Of a stretch of 64,000 nucleotides of DNA, positions 22,060 to 34,528 are shown in pieces (position 1 is the stretch's first letter; every line of letters starts with the position of its first letter). Both the position numbers and the translations under genes were made by a program. The notes under the pieces were generated by a model. It did no database searches and was not told the DNA's origin. It was given only the letters and a program-made list of their open reading frames with translations. The stretch comes from Merluccius polli (Eukaryota > Chordata > Actinopteri > Gadiformes > Merlucciidae): the NCBI GenBank assembly GCA_030340625.1, contig JAOPHQ010003978.1:5001-69000 (forward strand). The letters run 5' to 3'.

Positions 22060-22382
22060 AAGCGTGTGTGAGTCTGTATGTGTTTGTGTGACTGCACACC
22101 TGTGTGAATGTGTATTTTTATTCTTTAAAAAAGTTATTTAGTAAAATGACAGATGGAGACAGAGACAGAGAGACAGACAGACAGAGACTCAAAACAGACC
22201 TTACCTACATAACCCCCACCACCACTTCATCTTATTTATGTAATAGAATATCATTATCACATTTTCTTTTAGCTGTAGGAGAAAGTATGCTAATTAGATG
22301 TGGATGCAACATAACTACGAAACTGAAATCCTGTTGGCATGTCTTGAATATGAATATGTTAATAAAATGAATACATGTATAT

Positions 22383-22600
22383 TAGGGGTGAAACAGTTCA
22401 CAAAACCCACGGTTCAGTATGATAGGGTTCGGTATGGTTTCGATACATACAAAATAAATGCCTACAATTTTTAAATTTCTATTTAGATTTTCCATTTATT
22501 ATTAACAGTTAACAACATGGATAGCTTGGCCTCCAGCAGCACAGGGAAACATAAAAAAACAGCAGTGCCTGCTTTATAACATACAATATAAAATAGTCAT
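22383..22600 (+). mobile_element. hAT-like left end, partner not found
   Basis: It begins TAGGGGTGAAACAGTTCAC and continues with GGTTCGGTATGGTTTCGATAC, a style typical of hAT MITE ends. No right end was found, so it may be truncated or may enclose the next elements. Confidence 0.4.
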
Positions 22601-23603
22601 TTAGGATGTTTTCAGACCTAGTTCATTTGGAGCGTTTGTTTTCGAACCCTGGAGCGTTTCTACCCCAAGTTCGGTTCATTTGGGCAGATGTGAACACAGC
22701 CATCGCACTGGGGTGCAGACTAAAACAAGCGCACCGAGACCACCTGTACAGGGTGGTCTCTCTGGAGCGGTTCTTGTTGAAACGAAGTCTAGATTCACGT
22801 TCAAAGTTATTGTGATACTCGTACTGATAACGCTGGTATAACAACCACAGAATTGCGACAACTGCAATGAGCTTGTGAGTTTGCTCCATTTTCGATGCGT
22901 TGTCCCATGTTTTTCTTTTCAGTAGATTCTGACCTATGAGGGAACAGTTTGCTCACAAATGACGTTTGTTTACCAATTTTGGTCCGTTTTTAGATATTGC
23001 CGTGTGAAAACAAACCGAACCAGGGTGCCAGTGCAACATGGTAACAAATTAGTCCCTGATTCGGAGCAAAGCAAACGGACTATGGGCCCTATTTTGCCGG
23101 TCTGAAACGCAAGTATGAAACGCAAAGCGCAAGTGGCTTTGTGGGCGGATCTTGGGCGCTGTTGCTATTATGCCGGCGGGATAAATGACGCTTGCGCCCA
23201 GCGCAAATCTAAAATGGGCTGGTCTGAAGTAGCTACATTAGTCATAGGTATGGTTTGGGCGTAACGTGCAATAAACCAATCAGAGCGTCGGCTCACATTC
23301 CCTTTAAATGCAGGCGCGCTTGTTCCATGGCGAGCACATCGCGCATCGCCACTACTGGACCCGGACGTGTCCAATCCCGCCGTAGCGCGCGCATGCCCAT
23401 CAGAGGGAAAAATAATTAGTTATTCTGTTTAAATCTTTTCAGCTTTTCATTTTCCGTTGACAAAATGTAAATAAATAAATGTCACAAAGACATAGGCCTA
23501 CTTTCCGATGTTTTGGCCTCACTCTCACTGAATCACGAGGTTTTGAATGGTGATATATTTGCAATGTGGTCTAACATTAGACCGAGATTACTTTGCTTAT
23601 GGA

Positions 23604-23786
23604 CAGTGCTTGAAGTGGAAAAAAATAAGTGCCGGTACTGCGTACGACGGGGGGGGGGGGGGGGGGGGGGGCGCGATCATAACCCACCCCGGACCTACGA
23701 CCGACGAGGGGGTGGGGGGGCAGCCTGTGACAAGTGCCGGTACTCAAGAAAAAGTGCCGGTGCGTACCGGCCCACTTCAAGCACTG
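23604..23786. mobile_element. Small hAT-like MITE nested in the previous element
   Basis: The ends are CAGTGCTTGAAGTGG and CCACTTCAAGCACTG, a perfect 15-bp inversion of the CAG...CTG type. The flanks CTTATGGA and CTTACAGA match at 6 of 8 positions, a decayed 8-bp duplication. Inside are a long G-run, CCACCCCGGACCTACGACCG, and GTGCCGGTAC words in both orientations. Confidence 0.8.
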
Positions 23787-24122
23787 CTTACAGATGATGC
23801 AGCTCTTCTGTCAAATAAGCTGAAGCGCATTTTCAGTATGCCGAATATTCTTTCAGTTACACCGCTTCGTGTTTCTGTGTGTTTTCGATTACATCCTGGT
23901 GTCCTTATATATGTGTCTTGCGACTACTGGTCAAACAGGTTAATTTGATCCATCATTACTATTAGCCTGAATATTTTTGAGTAACTGTGTACGCTAGATT
24001 TATGTCTATTTTTTCACATATGTGGTAATATTTTTGCTTGTATGTATGGTTTGCAAAAATGGGAACTGCTTCCTTGTAGATGAGAGAAGCAAAGTGTATG
24101 CACGTTGTACACACACTACACT

Positions 24123-24362
24123 ATGGCCAGGGACGGGCTGGCCGTCGGGAGGTTCGGGAGATTTCCCCAACGGCCGGACGATTTCAGGCCGAGCCGGCCG
24201 GCCGTAATTATTTTTTTATTTTATTTTGTATTTTGTGTATTATTATTTTTGGGCCGGTCCAGAGTTTTGGACTATATTTAAATAATATGAAAAACGTATA
24301 TGACAAGACAATCCAGTATGTGTGTGTGTGTGTGTGCGTCAACAATCGCGCATCCCCCCCCT
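24123..24362 (+). repeat. hAT-like fragment with G/C-run-linked motif
   Basis: It starts near CAGGGACGGGCTGGCCGTC and ends near CGTCAACAATCGCGCATCC before a C-run. No pairing end was found. Confidence 0.3.
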
Positions 24363-24683
24363 GATTATGGCCAAGCATGCGCCCTTAAAATAGCGTCTGA
24401 ATAAGCGCCATTGACTTTAGACTCGGTTTTTCCTGGTCTGTGGCGCAATTGTTTTGTGAAACTGCAGAATAGCACCAGGGAACGTTTGCGCCGGGACACG
24501 CCTCCTGTTTTCGCTGAACCGCCCCCGGAGCGCAACTTCATTCCCCAAGTGAAGGACTTGCGCCTTGCGAGGGAAAATTCCAATGTGCGTCGGGTGCAAA
24601 ATAGGAATTGCACAAGCGCCAGCGTACAAAGTCAATTGCGCTGAGTGCAAGATAGGGCCCTAAAGGTGTGAAAACGCCCTTAA

Positions 24684-26154
24684 ACACAACTATAACAAGG
24701 AATGCATAGATCAGCAGCATATGGCAAACTTAGCTTTAGACGTCCAACTCTCTATAGTTAGCACAAGAGAGGGCTTTTCTGACATGTCAATGTGTTGTTT
24801 TGTTTTGTTGTATACAAGTGGGTTCACTTAAAGTGGACATTATAGTCCCCATGATGTGCCGCACAGCCATGGCATTTATAGTCGCCCTTTGGCTGTTACA
24901 TTGGTGTGGACACAGTTTGCGCACACTTAAAATTGGTGGTGCGCGACATGCAACATGCATCACCGAATGAACTGTGTGCCAGGGCCGTGATGATGTCATT
25001 TTTGGTTTGTGCCGGCTTGCGCAAGTTAATGCACGGTGACTGTGAATTAGGTTTTAAGACACCATGTGTGACCCACACCATTTCTAAATTCAGGGAGGGG
25101 AGGGGCCACTTTGCGACGCGTTGACATTATTTTAAATGATTAAATCATTTATTTAAACTAAATGTATGCTAGAATAACTAATGTATTGCTTGGTTTGTAG
25201 TGCGTAACGATCCGTGCACCATGGACCCTGTTCAACTCAAATGAGCTAACAAGGTGAAAAAGCTTTTCAGCAAAATTTTTCATTGTGTCTTTGAAACTGG
25301 ATAATATACAATGTTTTTGTTTTTCAAAGACGCATACAAATGTTTTGTTAGGGTCATTGCAAGGTCCAAGAGTTATGACCAGGAGGCCTCTGCTAGAAAG
25401 AGGTTGGGGGGGGCATTTATATGCAGCTGCAACACACACATGGGCACACCCACACACACACGCACACACACACACACACACACAATCTTCCAATATATCT
25501 CATAATATAAAAGCAACTAAGGTGTCATGCTGAGCGATCCTGTGTGTGTCTATGTGTGTGTGTGTGTGTGCAGATGACACTTTTACCACATGTCATATAA
25601 CAAAGAAAGCCGTCATACCCCAGGAGAGGTAATTTGGCTGGACATTGCCACCAGACTCGCTCCTAAACACACACACACTCCTCAAGTTCTCTTTTTTATC
25701 ACAAAGGAGAAGAAGACGAAATAAAGAAATAAAGAAAGACAATGAAAGTGAGAGAGAGGAAGAAAATGAAAGCTATTTTGACCAGAATGTTCTGTTATTG
25801 TAAGTTTTTAATATAGTTGTTTTTCATTTCACATTCAGTTTGAAATTGAGAATGTTACACTGTCAGAAGACTTGATATCTGTAGCACCTAACATTGTTTT
25901 TTTCTGTTATCATTTGAAATGTATGCATCCAGTTTTAAGCTTTATTTCACAGATTACATTTTGCGTGTACCAGACATAAAAAAAAAATACTGCACTTTAA
26001 TAAGCAATATATTCTACATATGTTTGTATTAAACTTAATTAATCCAACATAGTTTGACATCAACATACTAATTTAAAATGTTACATCAAGAAGTTATTAT
26101 TTAAACCTGATTGGTTTTGCTTGCTTCTGGTTCGGCTTGCTAAATAAATAGGAT
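24684..26154. other. No gene; CA runs
   Basis: CA/GT microsatellites at about 25432-25483 and 25537-25570. No coding signal. Confidence 0.45.
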
Positions 26155-27060
26155 TTGTTTGTGGTATAGTGCCTATGATTTGTTTATAGTATAGTGCCTT
26201 GTAGTATAGTACCTATGATTTGTTTGTAGTGTAGTGCCTATGATTTGTTTGTAGTATAGTGCCTATGATTTGTTTGTAGTATAGTGCCTATGATTTGTTT
26301 GTAGTGTAGTGCCTACTTGTAGTATAGTGCCTATGATTTGATTATAGTATTGTGACGAATGTATAACCGCACGTATCAACAGACTGTAATATCCTCACAT
26401 AGCCACAAGGGGACAGGAATAAATACATGAGCTGTAATATCTACACATAGCCACTAGGGAATAGAAATAAATATATAAGTTGTATTAACCGCACCTGGCC
26501 ACCAGATGGCGGCACACATAATACACTGGGGGCGGGCGCTCAACACTAGCCAATCAGAGCATAGTATGCGTCATAGAGGCCACGCCTACCCAGGTACTAC
26601 CAAACCACACATCCGGGGAAAGTGGAGAAACCCCCAGGCAGCGTATCTATTAGATACCCAGCTAAGGGTAGCTCCACGCGCGTGAATTTTACAATACCTC
26701 TCCTTTTGCTTGATAGATAATATACCTAAAGCTAAACAAATAAAGTGAGTTAAAAGCGATCCTGTCGGCAGCCTTCTTCCTCAAAGAACACACTACAGTA
26801 TAGTGCCTATGATTTGTTTGTAGTGTAGTGCCTATGATTTGATTGTAGTATAGTGCCTATGATTTGTTTGTGGTCTAGTGCCTATGATTTGTTTGTAGTG
26901 TAGTGTCTATAATTTGTTTATAGTATAGTGCCTACTTGTAACATAGTGCCAATGATTTGTTTGTAGTGTAGTGTCTATGATTTCTTTATAGTATAGTGCC
27001 TACTTGTAACATAGTGCCAATGATTTGTTTGTTGCATAATGCCTATGTAGTGCCTACCTT
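26155..27060 (+). repeat. Minisatellite, unit about 25 bp, interrupted by a solo LTR
   Basis: The unit is approximately GTAGTATAGTGCCTATGATT plus TGTTT. Many variant copies occupy 26155-26350 and 26798-27060, with shortened units such as CTTGTAGTATAGTGCC. The break between the halves is exactly the solo LTR insertion. Confidence 0.92.
26351..26797 (+). mobile_element. Solo LTR, family S copy 2, inserted in the minisatellite
   Basis: It begins TGTGACGAATG and ends CACTACA, flanked by GTAT on both sides (26347-26350, 26798-26801). It aligns with 4368-4739 over CCACCAGATGGCGGC..., GTCATAGAGGCCACGCCT and AACAAATAAAGTGAGTTAAA. At 447 bp it is longer than the other two copies (372 and 396 bp), mainly through an extra internal stretch near 26395-26460 with a repeated ACATAGCCAC word. 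Confidence 0.9.
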
Positions 27061-27340
27061 TACACACCTCATTTCCAAAGACTTACATTAAGATTTTACG
27101 GTTTACAATTTTGAATTTGAGTGAGTTGCAATGCTTATACATTGTAAACATGTAATACATAATCATGTTATGTGTATTATGTATAATTGCTGATTTCTGC
27201 TGGTGTGTAACCACATATAACTGACTTTGTGTTTGATTGATGTTTCTTCTGTTGGGCGATATTCTTTACAGACTCCAAAATCCATTTAGACTTTTTAAGC
27301 AATTACATCATCATAGCAGTATGACAGTACTTAGTACGGC

Positions 27341-27341
<1 letters not shown>

Positions 27342-27400
<59 letters not shown>
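27342..27400. repeat. (GT)n microsatellite
   Basis: About 29 GT units, followed by interrupted GT-rich sequence. Confidence 0.95.
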
Positions 27401-27402
<2 letters not shown>

Positions 27403-28291
27403 ACGCGTGTGTGTGCATGCGTGTGTGTGTAATGAGGGACGATCAACAATGCCTTATTGAGCAGGATTCAATACTTGTTAGTAGTTCAATACTTGTAAGT
27501 AATTCATTGGACTGTTAAGCTAATGTTCCCCTTTGTGTAATGTGTTAGTATTGATTGACTAGGGGCAAGGGACTTTTTTACAATTCCACATTACAATGTG
27601 AATTAACAGGTGTTATTTTCCATACCCAAAGACATTATATATTCCTAATTTGCCTTTTGCTACTGCATTTATTGTGGGGTAGCTTTGAGTTGAGCCATGA
27701 CAAAAGGGATTTATTTTAGAAGCTTTAACTCATAGCGTTGCCATCAACATATGCCTTAGCATATGGTTTGGCTCTTAGCTGGATAGCTACTCATATTCTA
27801 ATAATACAATGACTTGGGTTTCCTACATACAGTATGTTATGTGATTATGTTTTCATTATAGGTTGGTGTGTGTGTGTGTGTGTGTGTGAACTATCTAACT
27901 AACCCTCATCACTCACTGTCAATATTTTCCCACCAGAAACATGTAAAAAGACTAACAGAAAAAAGAAAATAAAGAAAGAAATTAAAGGAATGAAAGAAAA
28001 AAACAGGAATGCAACAAGAGACAGTCAGAAAGGGGGGGGGGGAGAGAGAGACACACATACACACAGAAAGAGAGAGACAGACAGACAGAGAGAGAGCGAG
28101 AGAGAGAGAGTGTGTCCTTAATGACCACTTTAGTCGTTTTGAGGCGGTAACTTTGTTAGCCTCTCAGATGCAGGTCATGTAAGATGATCCTGACTAGCAA
28201 ATGACGTTCGTGCGTGTGTGTTTCTGGCCATGTGTGCATGTCTATGCCACTACCGTTATGAAGATGCATGTGTGAATGGAAGTATACGTGT

Positions 28292-28326
<35 letters not shown>

Positions 28327-28758
28327 TGCGCTCTACTATGTGTGCGGGTGTGCAAGTTGTGCAAGTAAGTGAATCCCTGTGTAGCCGGCTCGCTTTTACT
28401 CTGGGAGCCATGTGGAAATTGGTGCCTAAATTAAATTATGTTGTGATTTAAAAACAATTTATCAAAGACAGTTTGGTGTCGCTCCCACTGGAGCCATTAC
28501 CCCTCCTGCACTCCCAAAAGCCAGAAGAAAAAGATTTGTGGCAAAAAAATGTAGCCGTGGTGAGCAAAAAAAATTGGAGATGTTTTTCAAAGAAACTGCA
28601 AGATCTTATGCATGGCAGCAAAATAGTGCCACCTTTTTTTTTGTTTACTGTATGTTTGAGCTGGAGTATATTCTTGCGTCTACACTAAGACACACATAAA
28701 CACATAAAAACAGGAAACAGGGGGCCCACACACTAACATAACTACACACACATGCACC

Positions 28759-28763
<5 letters not shown>

Positions 28764-28804
<41 letters not shown>
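28764..28804. repeat. (CA)n microsatellite
   Basis: About 20 CA units. Confidence 0.95.
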
Positions 28805-28806
<2 letters not shown>

Positions 28807-30765
28807 TATTGTATCAGTTTTCCAGCAAGGGAACATGGATGGTGGAAAAATGCATGAAATATTGAAGGAGTATCTATGGATTGGTGCAATGGGGCTTCTG
28901 GATGGAGGAGGCTGGATCCACCACAAGAAGAGAGGGAGACATGAAGAGACAGCGAGCGAGAGAAGTGAAAGACAGGTAGAGGAAGTGGGAGTAACAGAAT
29001 GATACATAAACAACATGGTTAAAACAGAAACTCGTATTGAGAGGAAATAGAGAACGTGTGTGGGAAACATTGGTTTGGCATTTAGGTTTCATAGAAACAG
29101 GAGAGGAATGCTATTAGATATTGACTTATTTATGGTTCATATTTTTTTTGTTTAGGGTATCTGTGGACGATATATTGTCCACTGATTTGAAGCTGTGAGA
29201 CACCGTTATGGAGTTTATTTCACTTTGATTCCATCCAGCCACAATGTTTGTCTGGAGGCTAGCTGCACAAGCAAGTGTGTGAGTGAGTGTGAGAGATAGA
29301 GAGAGAGAGAGGGGGGGGGGGGTGCATGTAAGGAAGAGACATAGGAAGTTAGGATATCATTTCTTTGTCTGCATGTGTTCATATTCCAAATTGCTTTGTA
29401 TAAGCTTTGTAATATTTGGAGTCATTTTAGTCAGTCATCCAGAATAAAAAAAACTAAAGTAAACCTCAACCTGGCTCTATGTTATCCTACTAATACTCTA
29501 TCAATGTAGTACACTAGTAAAAAAGAGAAATATCCAACAAAAATGTCTGCTTATCTCACCACAACCACTCTCTTTGTTAAAAAAACAACCTAATAAAACT
29601 AAACGTGCACTGAAAGGTGCCTGTTCAGTGAATGTCTGATAAAAGTAGGTAGGAAAGTAAAAAGGAATAATGTTGTAATTCAAATAAAACAAAATAAAGC
29701 CTGCTTCTGAGCCGCTAATATGTGCAATAATTTTCCCTTCAGCGCTGTGTTCAGGAGCATGTCAAGTGACATTACCAACACTGGAGTACATCCAATACTT
29801 TTACTTTTGAAACAAAAAAAAGTACTGAATGCCACATTTTAGAAAAAATGTATTAGAAAAATACTGTAATTGGAAGATATTGTCCACAGAGAATATCAAA
29901 TTACCCTGGCAATGTTTAATCAAAGAAACAAACCTCACACACACACACACACACATTTGTAGCCTTAAAGCAGTCATTACAAGCCATTATACATGTTGAA
30001 TAAACACCACTGAAAGATGAGAAGAATAAGCATGGACCTGCAAGATGGACCAGATGTGGACCCAAAGCAGACAGAAATTTATAAATATTTACAACACATA
30101 TACAAAAATGGCAGTTGATGATTGTTTTTGTTTAAATTTAATATATATTTTGTGTTTTTAGATGATTGCAAAAAACAATATAGATTTTTATTTGGGGATG
30201 GCATCGAAACCTCAAGACAAAAATGTGTTCCTGAACACACAAAAAGATCTCCAAGAAGAGCATTTCGACACACGTACACACCCTTGAGGTATCCCATTGT
30301 GCGTACGGGAATTTTCCAATTGGGCAAATAGGAAACCAACACACAGACACACACAAAAAACAAATGTTTCTCTAGACCTCCAGGGCTTCCAACAAACACA
30401 CTCATTGCCACCAGCTGTCATTTATCCACACACACTTGATAATTGTGTAAGTATAATTGCAATTATACTTACACACCGCTGCACCGCTTGGCTCTCTCTC
30501 GGCACGCACGCATGCACTTTCACACACTCACACACACACACACACACACACATGTGCAAGCGCGCACACACGCGCACGAAGACACACACACATGCATGCA
30601 CTTTCACTCACACACACACACACAGCCCTAATGTGTGTGACCTATGGTGCTATCTTACAGCGCTGAGAACATTAGTGGTTCAGATTGAAACAAATGAAGA
30701 CAGCCCCTCACTTAGTCACAGTCAGATGGAGCCAGGCAATAATAACAGAACGGGAGACAGGGCGG

Positions 30766-30766
<1 letters not shown>

Positions 30767-30847
<81 letters not shown>

Positions 30848-30850
30848 GGA

Positions 30851-30883
<33 letters not shown>
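30767..30883. repeat. (GA)n-rich microsatellite
   Basis: A GA tract with occasional GAGG interruptions over about 117 bp. It produces long arginine/glutamate frames that are not genes. Confidence 0.95.
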
Positions 30884-30885
<2 letters not shown>

Positions 30886-31274
30886 CTTATATTTCTCCAT
30901 AAATGTTTGTGCTTTATATATGACTTCTACAGCATTCTAGCAGATGAGTGCGTTTAAGAATAGCATGTGCACATTCACTGCAAAGGTTGTACTACTGTAT
31001 GTGTGCGTGTGTGTGTGTGCGAGTGAAATGAGGGGCTTCAGGGGATTTTCTAAAGAGTTTTGTGAATTAAAAACTGACAATAAAAACCCGAGCCAAGACA
31101 AATAATCTCCTGCAATTCTCATTATGAGGGGGATTACACTGACTGTCATGTGTATGGGAGTCTGCTTGTGCTCTAGCTTGCATGTGAGTATATGTCAGTA
31201 TTTGTGGACTATACTGTTACATTAAACTAAACTAAAATACTGGACCCTGCCAACAGAAGGATAACGGCCCTCAC

Positions 31275-31315
31275 CTCCATTGCCGTGGTCACCGTGAGTG
31301 ACCATGGCAATGGAG
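31275..31315. repeat. Imperfect hairpin, 17-bp stem
   Basis: CTCCATTGCCGTGGTCA pairs with TGACCATGGCAATGGAG, one mismatch, loop CCGTGAG. Confidence 0.85.
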
Positions 31316-32977
31316 TTGTTTAGATTTGGAAATCAGTTCTGCTACGAAGGAGAATGAGAACACATTTTTTACAGTTTAAAGTGGAACTGCAGCAGCACAC
31401 GACATTCGACCAAGGACTCGTACTCAGAGGGCAGTTCCTGGACAATAATCCTGACTCAAAGCTTGACTTGTTATTTTATTCTGAGTGCCTTAGGGGGGCA
31501 GAGTTCTCATTGCCTCATTCAGCATCTAGTCAGTCCCGTTGTGCGCTTCTCCAGTGAAACAATGTTTCCAGTTAATGAAACGCTGTTGTTTGAATCAATG
31601 AATCTGCTGACGGCTGCCCTGAACTCACTTTTACAATTAAAATTTATCAATAGCGCAAGTAAATAAAAAAATAAATACAAAATTGAGTTTATTTTCATTT
31701 TGCATTGTACTAGGTTATGAGAGCACAGGACGGGAGTCTGAAGCATTTATGTTGTGTTACTTTATGTGGACATCACAGAGGTTTAATCTTAATTTCATTT
31801 ATCTCTAGTTTGCGTCCAGCTGCTGTTAAAGAGCGAACAAGTTGGCAGTGAGTCCATCTGATCAAAGATGTGCTCATCTTAATTTCTCCAGCCATACACC
31901 AACCAACATTATCTGGTTTTAGCTGCTATCAATTTAAGGAAAGCACAAAGATTAATGTGTGGAGGCAGCTCTCGAAGGTTGTTTGGATCCCCGCTTACAT
32001 TTATTTCATGTGTTCATACAGTACAGCAAATGTACACCCACACACCCACTAGCTGAAAAGAAACCAAGTCACCAATAGAAGGAGGCGTTTTGGATGTCAT
32101 TCTGTTATGATTGGTCAGATCACATTGAGAATGCAGACAAAGGACCGCATATTCAGAATTACACAAAATGGACTATCTTGCCAGAACAATCAATGACTGC
32201 TATTGGCATGGACAATAAGTGATTGTTATAATTTTTATTTTTTGGAGGATTGGTGACCATTGGCTCATTCTGAACCAGTATTTAACCAAGGATGTGGCCA
32301 ACTCCATTCCACTCCACTGTTTTTGATGCACAATTAACTGTGCATTCTTAAAAATAGCTGGCATGTATATGCTTTCCAAAATCATCTTTTTGTGACCAAT
32401 GCGAGGTTGGTGTGGAAACCCTCCACACCAGCCTGGACCTTCTAACACACACTTTCTGCTCTTGATTTTTGCAGACTCTCATAAATCAACCAATTGGACT
32501 TGTTTAAAAGTCAGGTGACATCTGTACCCAGCCTAGCTCCTCCCACTATTAAAAAACTAAAAACAAAACAACAATTGGAACATTATCAATCCAATACAAG
32601 CTGTTTTTTTGCTTCAATTAAAATGTGCGGTAGCACTTTAGAATAACTGCCACTTTTAAGCATTAATAAAGCAGTAGTAAATAGTGAATTCCTGATTTAT
32701 GAAGCATTGTTCATACATGAATACTCATTAGTAAGCTATTTATAATTAAAAAAGAGTTATAAATGATTAATAAGATAATTAGATAAGGGTTTGCAAGATA
32801 ATTATTGTTAATAATACTTTATAAACACTTAATAATGCTGCAATTCATGATAAGTTAAGTATTTTGTGTGAGCTTATCTAAAGTTAGGACTATATATGCT
32901 TCAGTAAGCATTTATAAATGACACGTAAAGGCTGGATTGATCAATTCAGGTAGTTAGAAAGCATTCGTTATGTCTTA

Positions 32978-33123
32978 TGTGTGAGCTCAACTAAAGTGAG
33001 GACTATCTATGCCTTAAGCATTTATAAATTACATTTAAAAGCTAGAAATGCCTCAAGTACCATTGCAGCACTAAGTAATAAGTAGTAATGCATAGATAGT
33101 CCTCACTTTAGATGAGCTCACAC
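32978..33123. repeat. Inverted repeat, 34-bp arms
   Basis: GTGTGAGCTCAACTAAAGTG... (32978-33012) pairs with 33090-33123. A third, direct and diverged copy starts near 32868 (TGTGTGAGCTTATCTAAAG). Confidence 0.85.
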
Positions 33124-33432
33124 AAAAGACGTAAAGGGACCTTACACCAATTTTCAATATTTTAATGGAAATTGCCTAATAAAAAGCTACAAATTTTAAA
33201 AAAAAAAGGTTATAAATGTGTTCTGTGGGACAACATACCGCTATTTTCTTTCCCCAGAACATTTTCCTGAAACTTGCAGATTTTTAAACCTCTAGTACTT
33301 CCTCAGTGCCCTGCAAAATCACCCTGGCCAATCAGCTTGGAGTTTGGCTCTGTGAGATTCAGTTGCTTGTTGTTGTCAGCCTGAAGAGATTTTACATAGG
33401 CTGCTAGCAATGAATACCAATCTATGGATCAA

Positions 33433-33576
33433 ATGAGGACTAACTTCAGCCAAGTCTTACTGAGTGGAAGGAACGAAAGATATTTATTTGAGCCAGAATA
33501 CACCAAAGAGGAAATCTTACAGTGGAGACGGCAGCAGGCAAATGTGCAACAGCGTGTTCAGAATCCTGCTGTTTAG
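33433..33576 (+). CDS. Short orphan frame, 47 codons, possibly a transposon 5' exon
   Basis: ATG at 33433, TAG at 33574. The peptide includes RYLFEPEYTKEEILQWRRQQ, an acidic-then-basic helix. FEPE-type starts occur in some fish DNA-transposon-associated proteins, but the match is too short to name. I cannot exclude chance. Confidence 0.25.
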   Translation: MRTNFSQVLLSGRNERYLFEPEYTKEEILQWRRQQANVQQRVQNPAV

Positions 33577-34006
33577 CGTCTCTCATTCAAGTAATAAAGT
33601 ATCGCTAGTTTTATGGCTATGTTTATAATTACAGTATTACCATTACTAAACCACTATTTTTAGAGTTTACTCCTGCACGTTCAGCTCATTCCATGAATAA
33701 AGTAGCAATGCTTGTATACATGCAGCATGGAAGTTTGCAAATAGGTTTATGGCGATGTTTATTTATGCAGTATTGCCGTTACTAAACTACCTTTTTCAGA
33801 GTTTACTCACGTAGTATTAACAAAACCAACAACATACAAACCCACCGGCTGATGTGGAAGCAGGACCTGGCACAATCTCCCTTATCAACTGTTACAGACC
33901 ATGGCTATATTATAATAACACGGACACGATATATTATAATAACATGGACAGGATTGAAGAAGGTCCTCAAATGTGTTTTAAAGCACAAGAGTTTCAATAA
34001 TTTAAT

Positions 34007-34284
34007 TAAGGGACCTTTCGGTCTTTATTTGTCATTCCCATGTTCGGGAACGAAATTTGTCCTCTGCATTTAACCCATCCTACTGTACGTAGGAGCAGTG
34101 GGCTGCTATGATCAGCGCCCGGGGAGCAAGTTGGGGTTCAGGGTTCAGTGTCTTGCTCAAGGACACTTCGACAAGCAGACAGTTTGGAAGCGGGGATCAA
34201 GGGGATCGAACTGCCGGCCCTACGGTTAGTGGACGACCCCGCTCTGTCCACCCGCTCTACCTACTGAGCTACTGCCGCCCCCAC
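34007..34284 (-). mobile_element. tRNA-derived SINE
   Basis: Read on the minus strand, the head is GGGGGCGGCAGTAGCTCAGT..., with an A box (TAGCTCAGTAGGTAGAGC, about 34251-34268) and a B box (GGCAGTTCGATCCCC, about 34201-34215), the internal RNA polymerase III promoter of tRNA-derived SINEs. The body contains the GGGCGCTGATC... / CAAGACACTGAACC segment. The tail reads GGGTTAAATGCAGAGGACAA and then AATAAAG. The spacing between the boxes is longer than in a tRNA gene and there is no acceptor stem partner, so it is not a tRNA gene. Confidence 0.75.
34201..34274 (-). promoter_or_regulatory. Split internal pol III promoter (A and B boxes) of the SINE
   Basis: Minus strand: TAGCTCAGTAGGTAGAGC and, 35 bp further, GGCAGTTCGATCC. 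Both fit the tRNA box consensus closely. Confidence 0.7.
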
Positions 34285-34528
34285 ACAATGATACGTGCAG
34301 TGATATGGCAGGCAACTGACTATGGCAAATAAAATTGTGTATTGATACAAAGCGTGTAGTTTTTTATTAATTAATTTATCATTATTGAAATGCAAATACG
34401 CACAACATATAGTTTTGTCATATGTTGGGCTCCATTAAAGCTAACCACTGTTTTATAACGCTTAATGTGAAATGTGATGGCAGCCGCTTTAGCAACTCGA
34501 TATCCTGCACAACCAAGCACAGAACAAT

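Larger units (their letters stand above)
23084..24660. mobile_element. GGGCCCTAT-ended element (PIF/Harbinger-like MITE)
   Basis: The ends are GGGCCCTATTTTGCC and GCAAGATAGGGCCC. The flanks are TAT at left and TAA at right, compatible with a 3-bp TWA duplication with one change. The interior has GCGCAAG-rich sub-termini in both orientations. It contains another nested element at 23604-23786. Confidence 0.7.
22601..24683. mobile_element. TTAA-associated MITE split by a GGGCCC-ended element
   Basis: The left end TTAGGATGTTTTCAGACC pairs with the right end GGTGTGAAAACGCCCTTAA. The termini are TTAG/TTAA, compatible with a TTAA-targeting superfamily with one mutation. If the element at 23084-24660 is removed, the halves meet at GGACTA|AAGGTG. 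No transposase. Confidence 0.55.
27061..32630. other. Apparently unique sequence with microsatellites, no gene recognised
   Basis: This is the longest stretch free of recognisable transposons. It has only simple repeats, a 20-bp-class imperfect hairpin at 31275-31315, and short frames that mostly translate dinucleotide repeats. It could be intron or intergenic DNA of a distant host gene; the sequence alone does not decide. Confidence 0.5.

Noticed and set aside
30297..30957. Long histidine/threonine and arginine/glutamate frames
   Set aside because: They translate CA and GA microsatellites.
27061..32630. Host exons in the least repetitive stretch
   Set aside because: No frame has both length and motif, and no paired splice signals around a plausible exon were found by eye.
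34201..34284. Functional tRNA gene on the minus strand
   Set aside because: A and B boxes are good, but the cloverleaf cannot be closed and a SINE body and tail follow.
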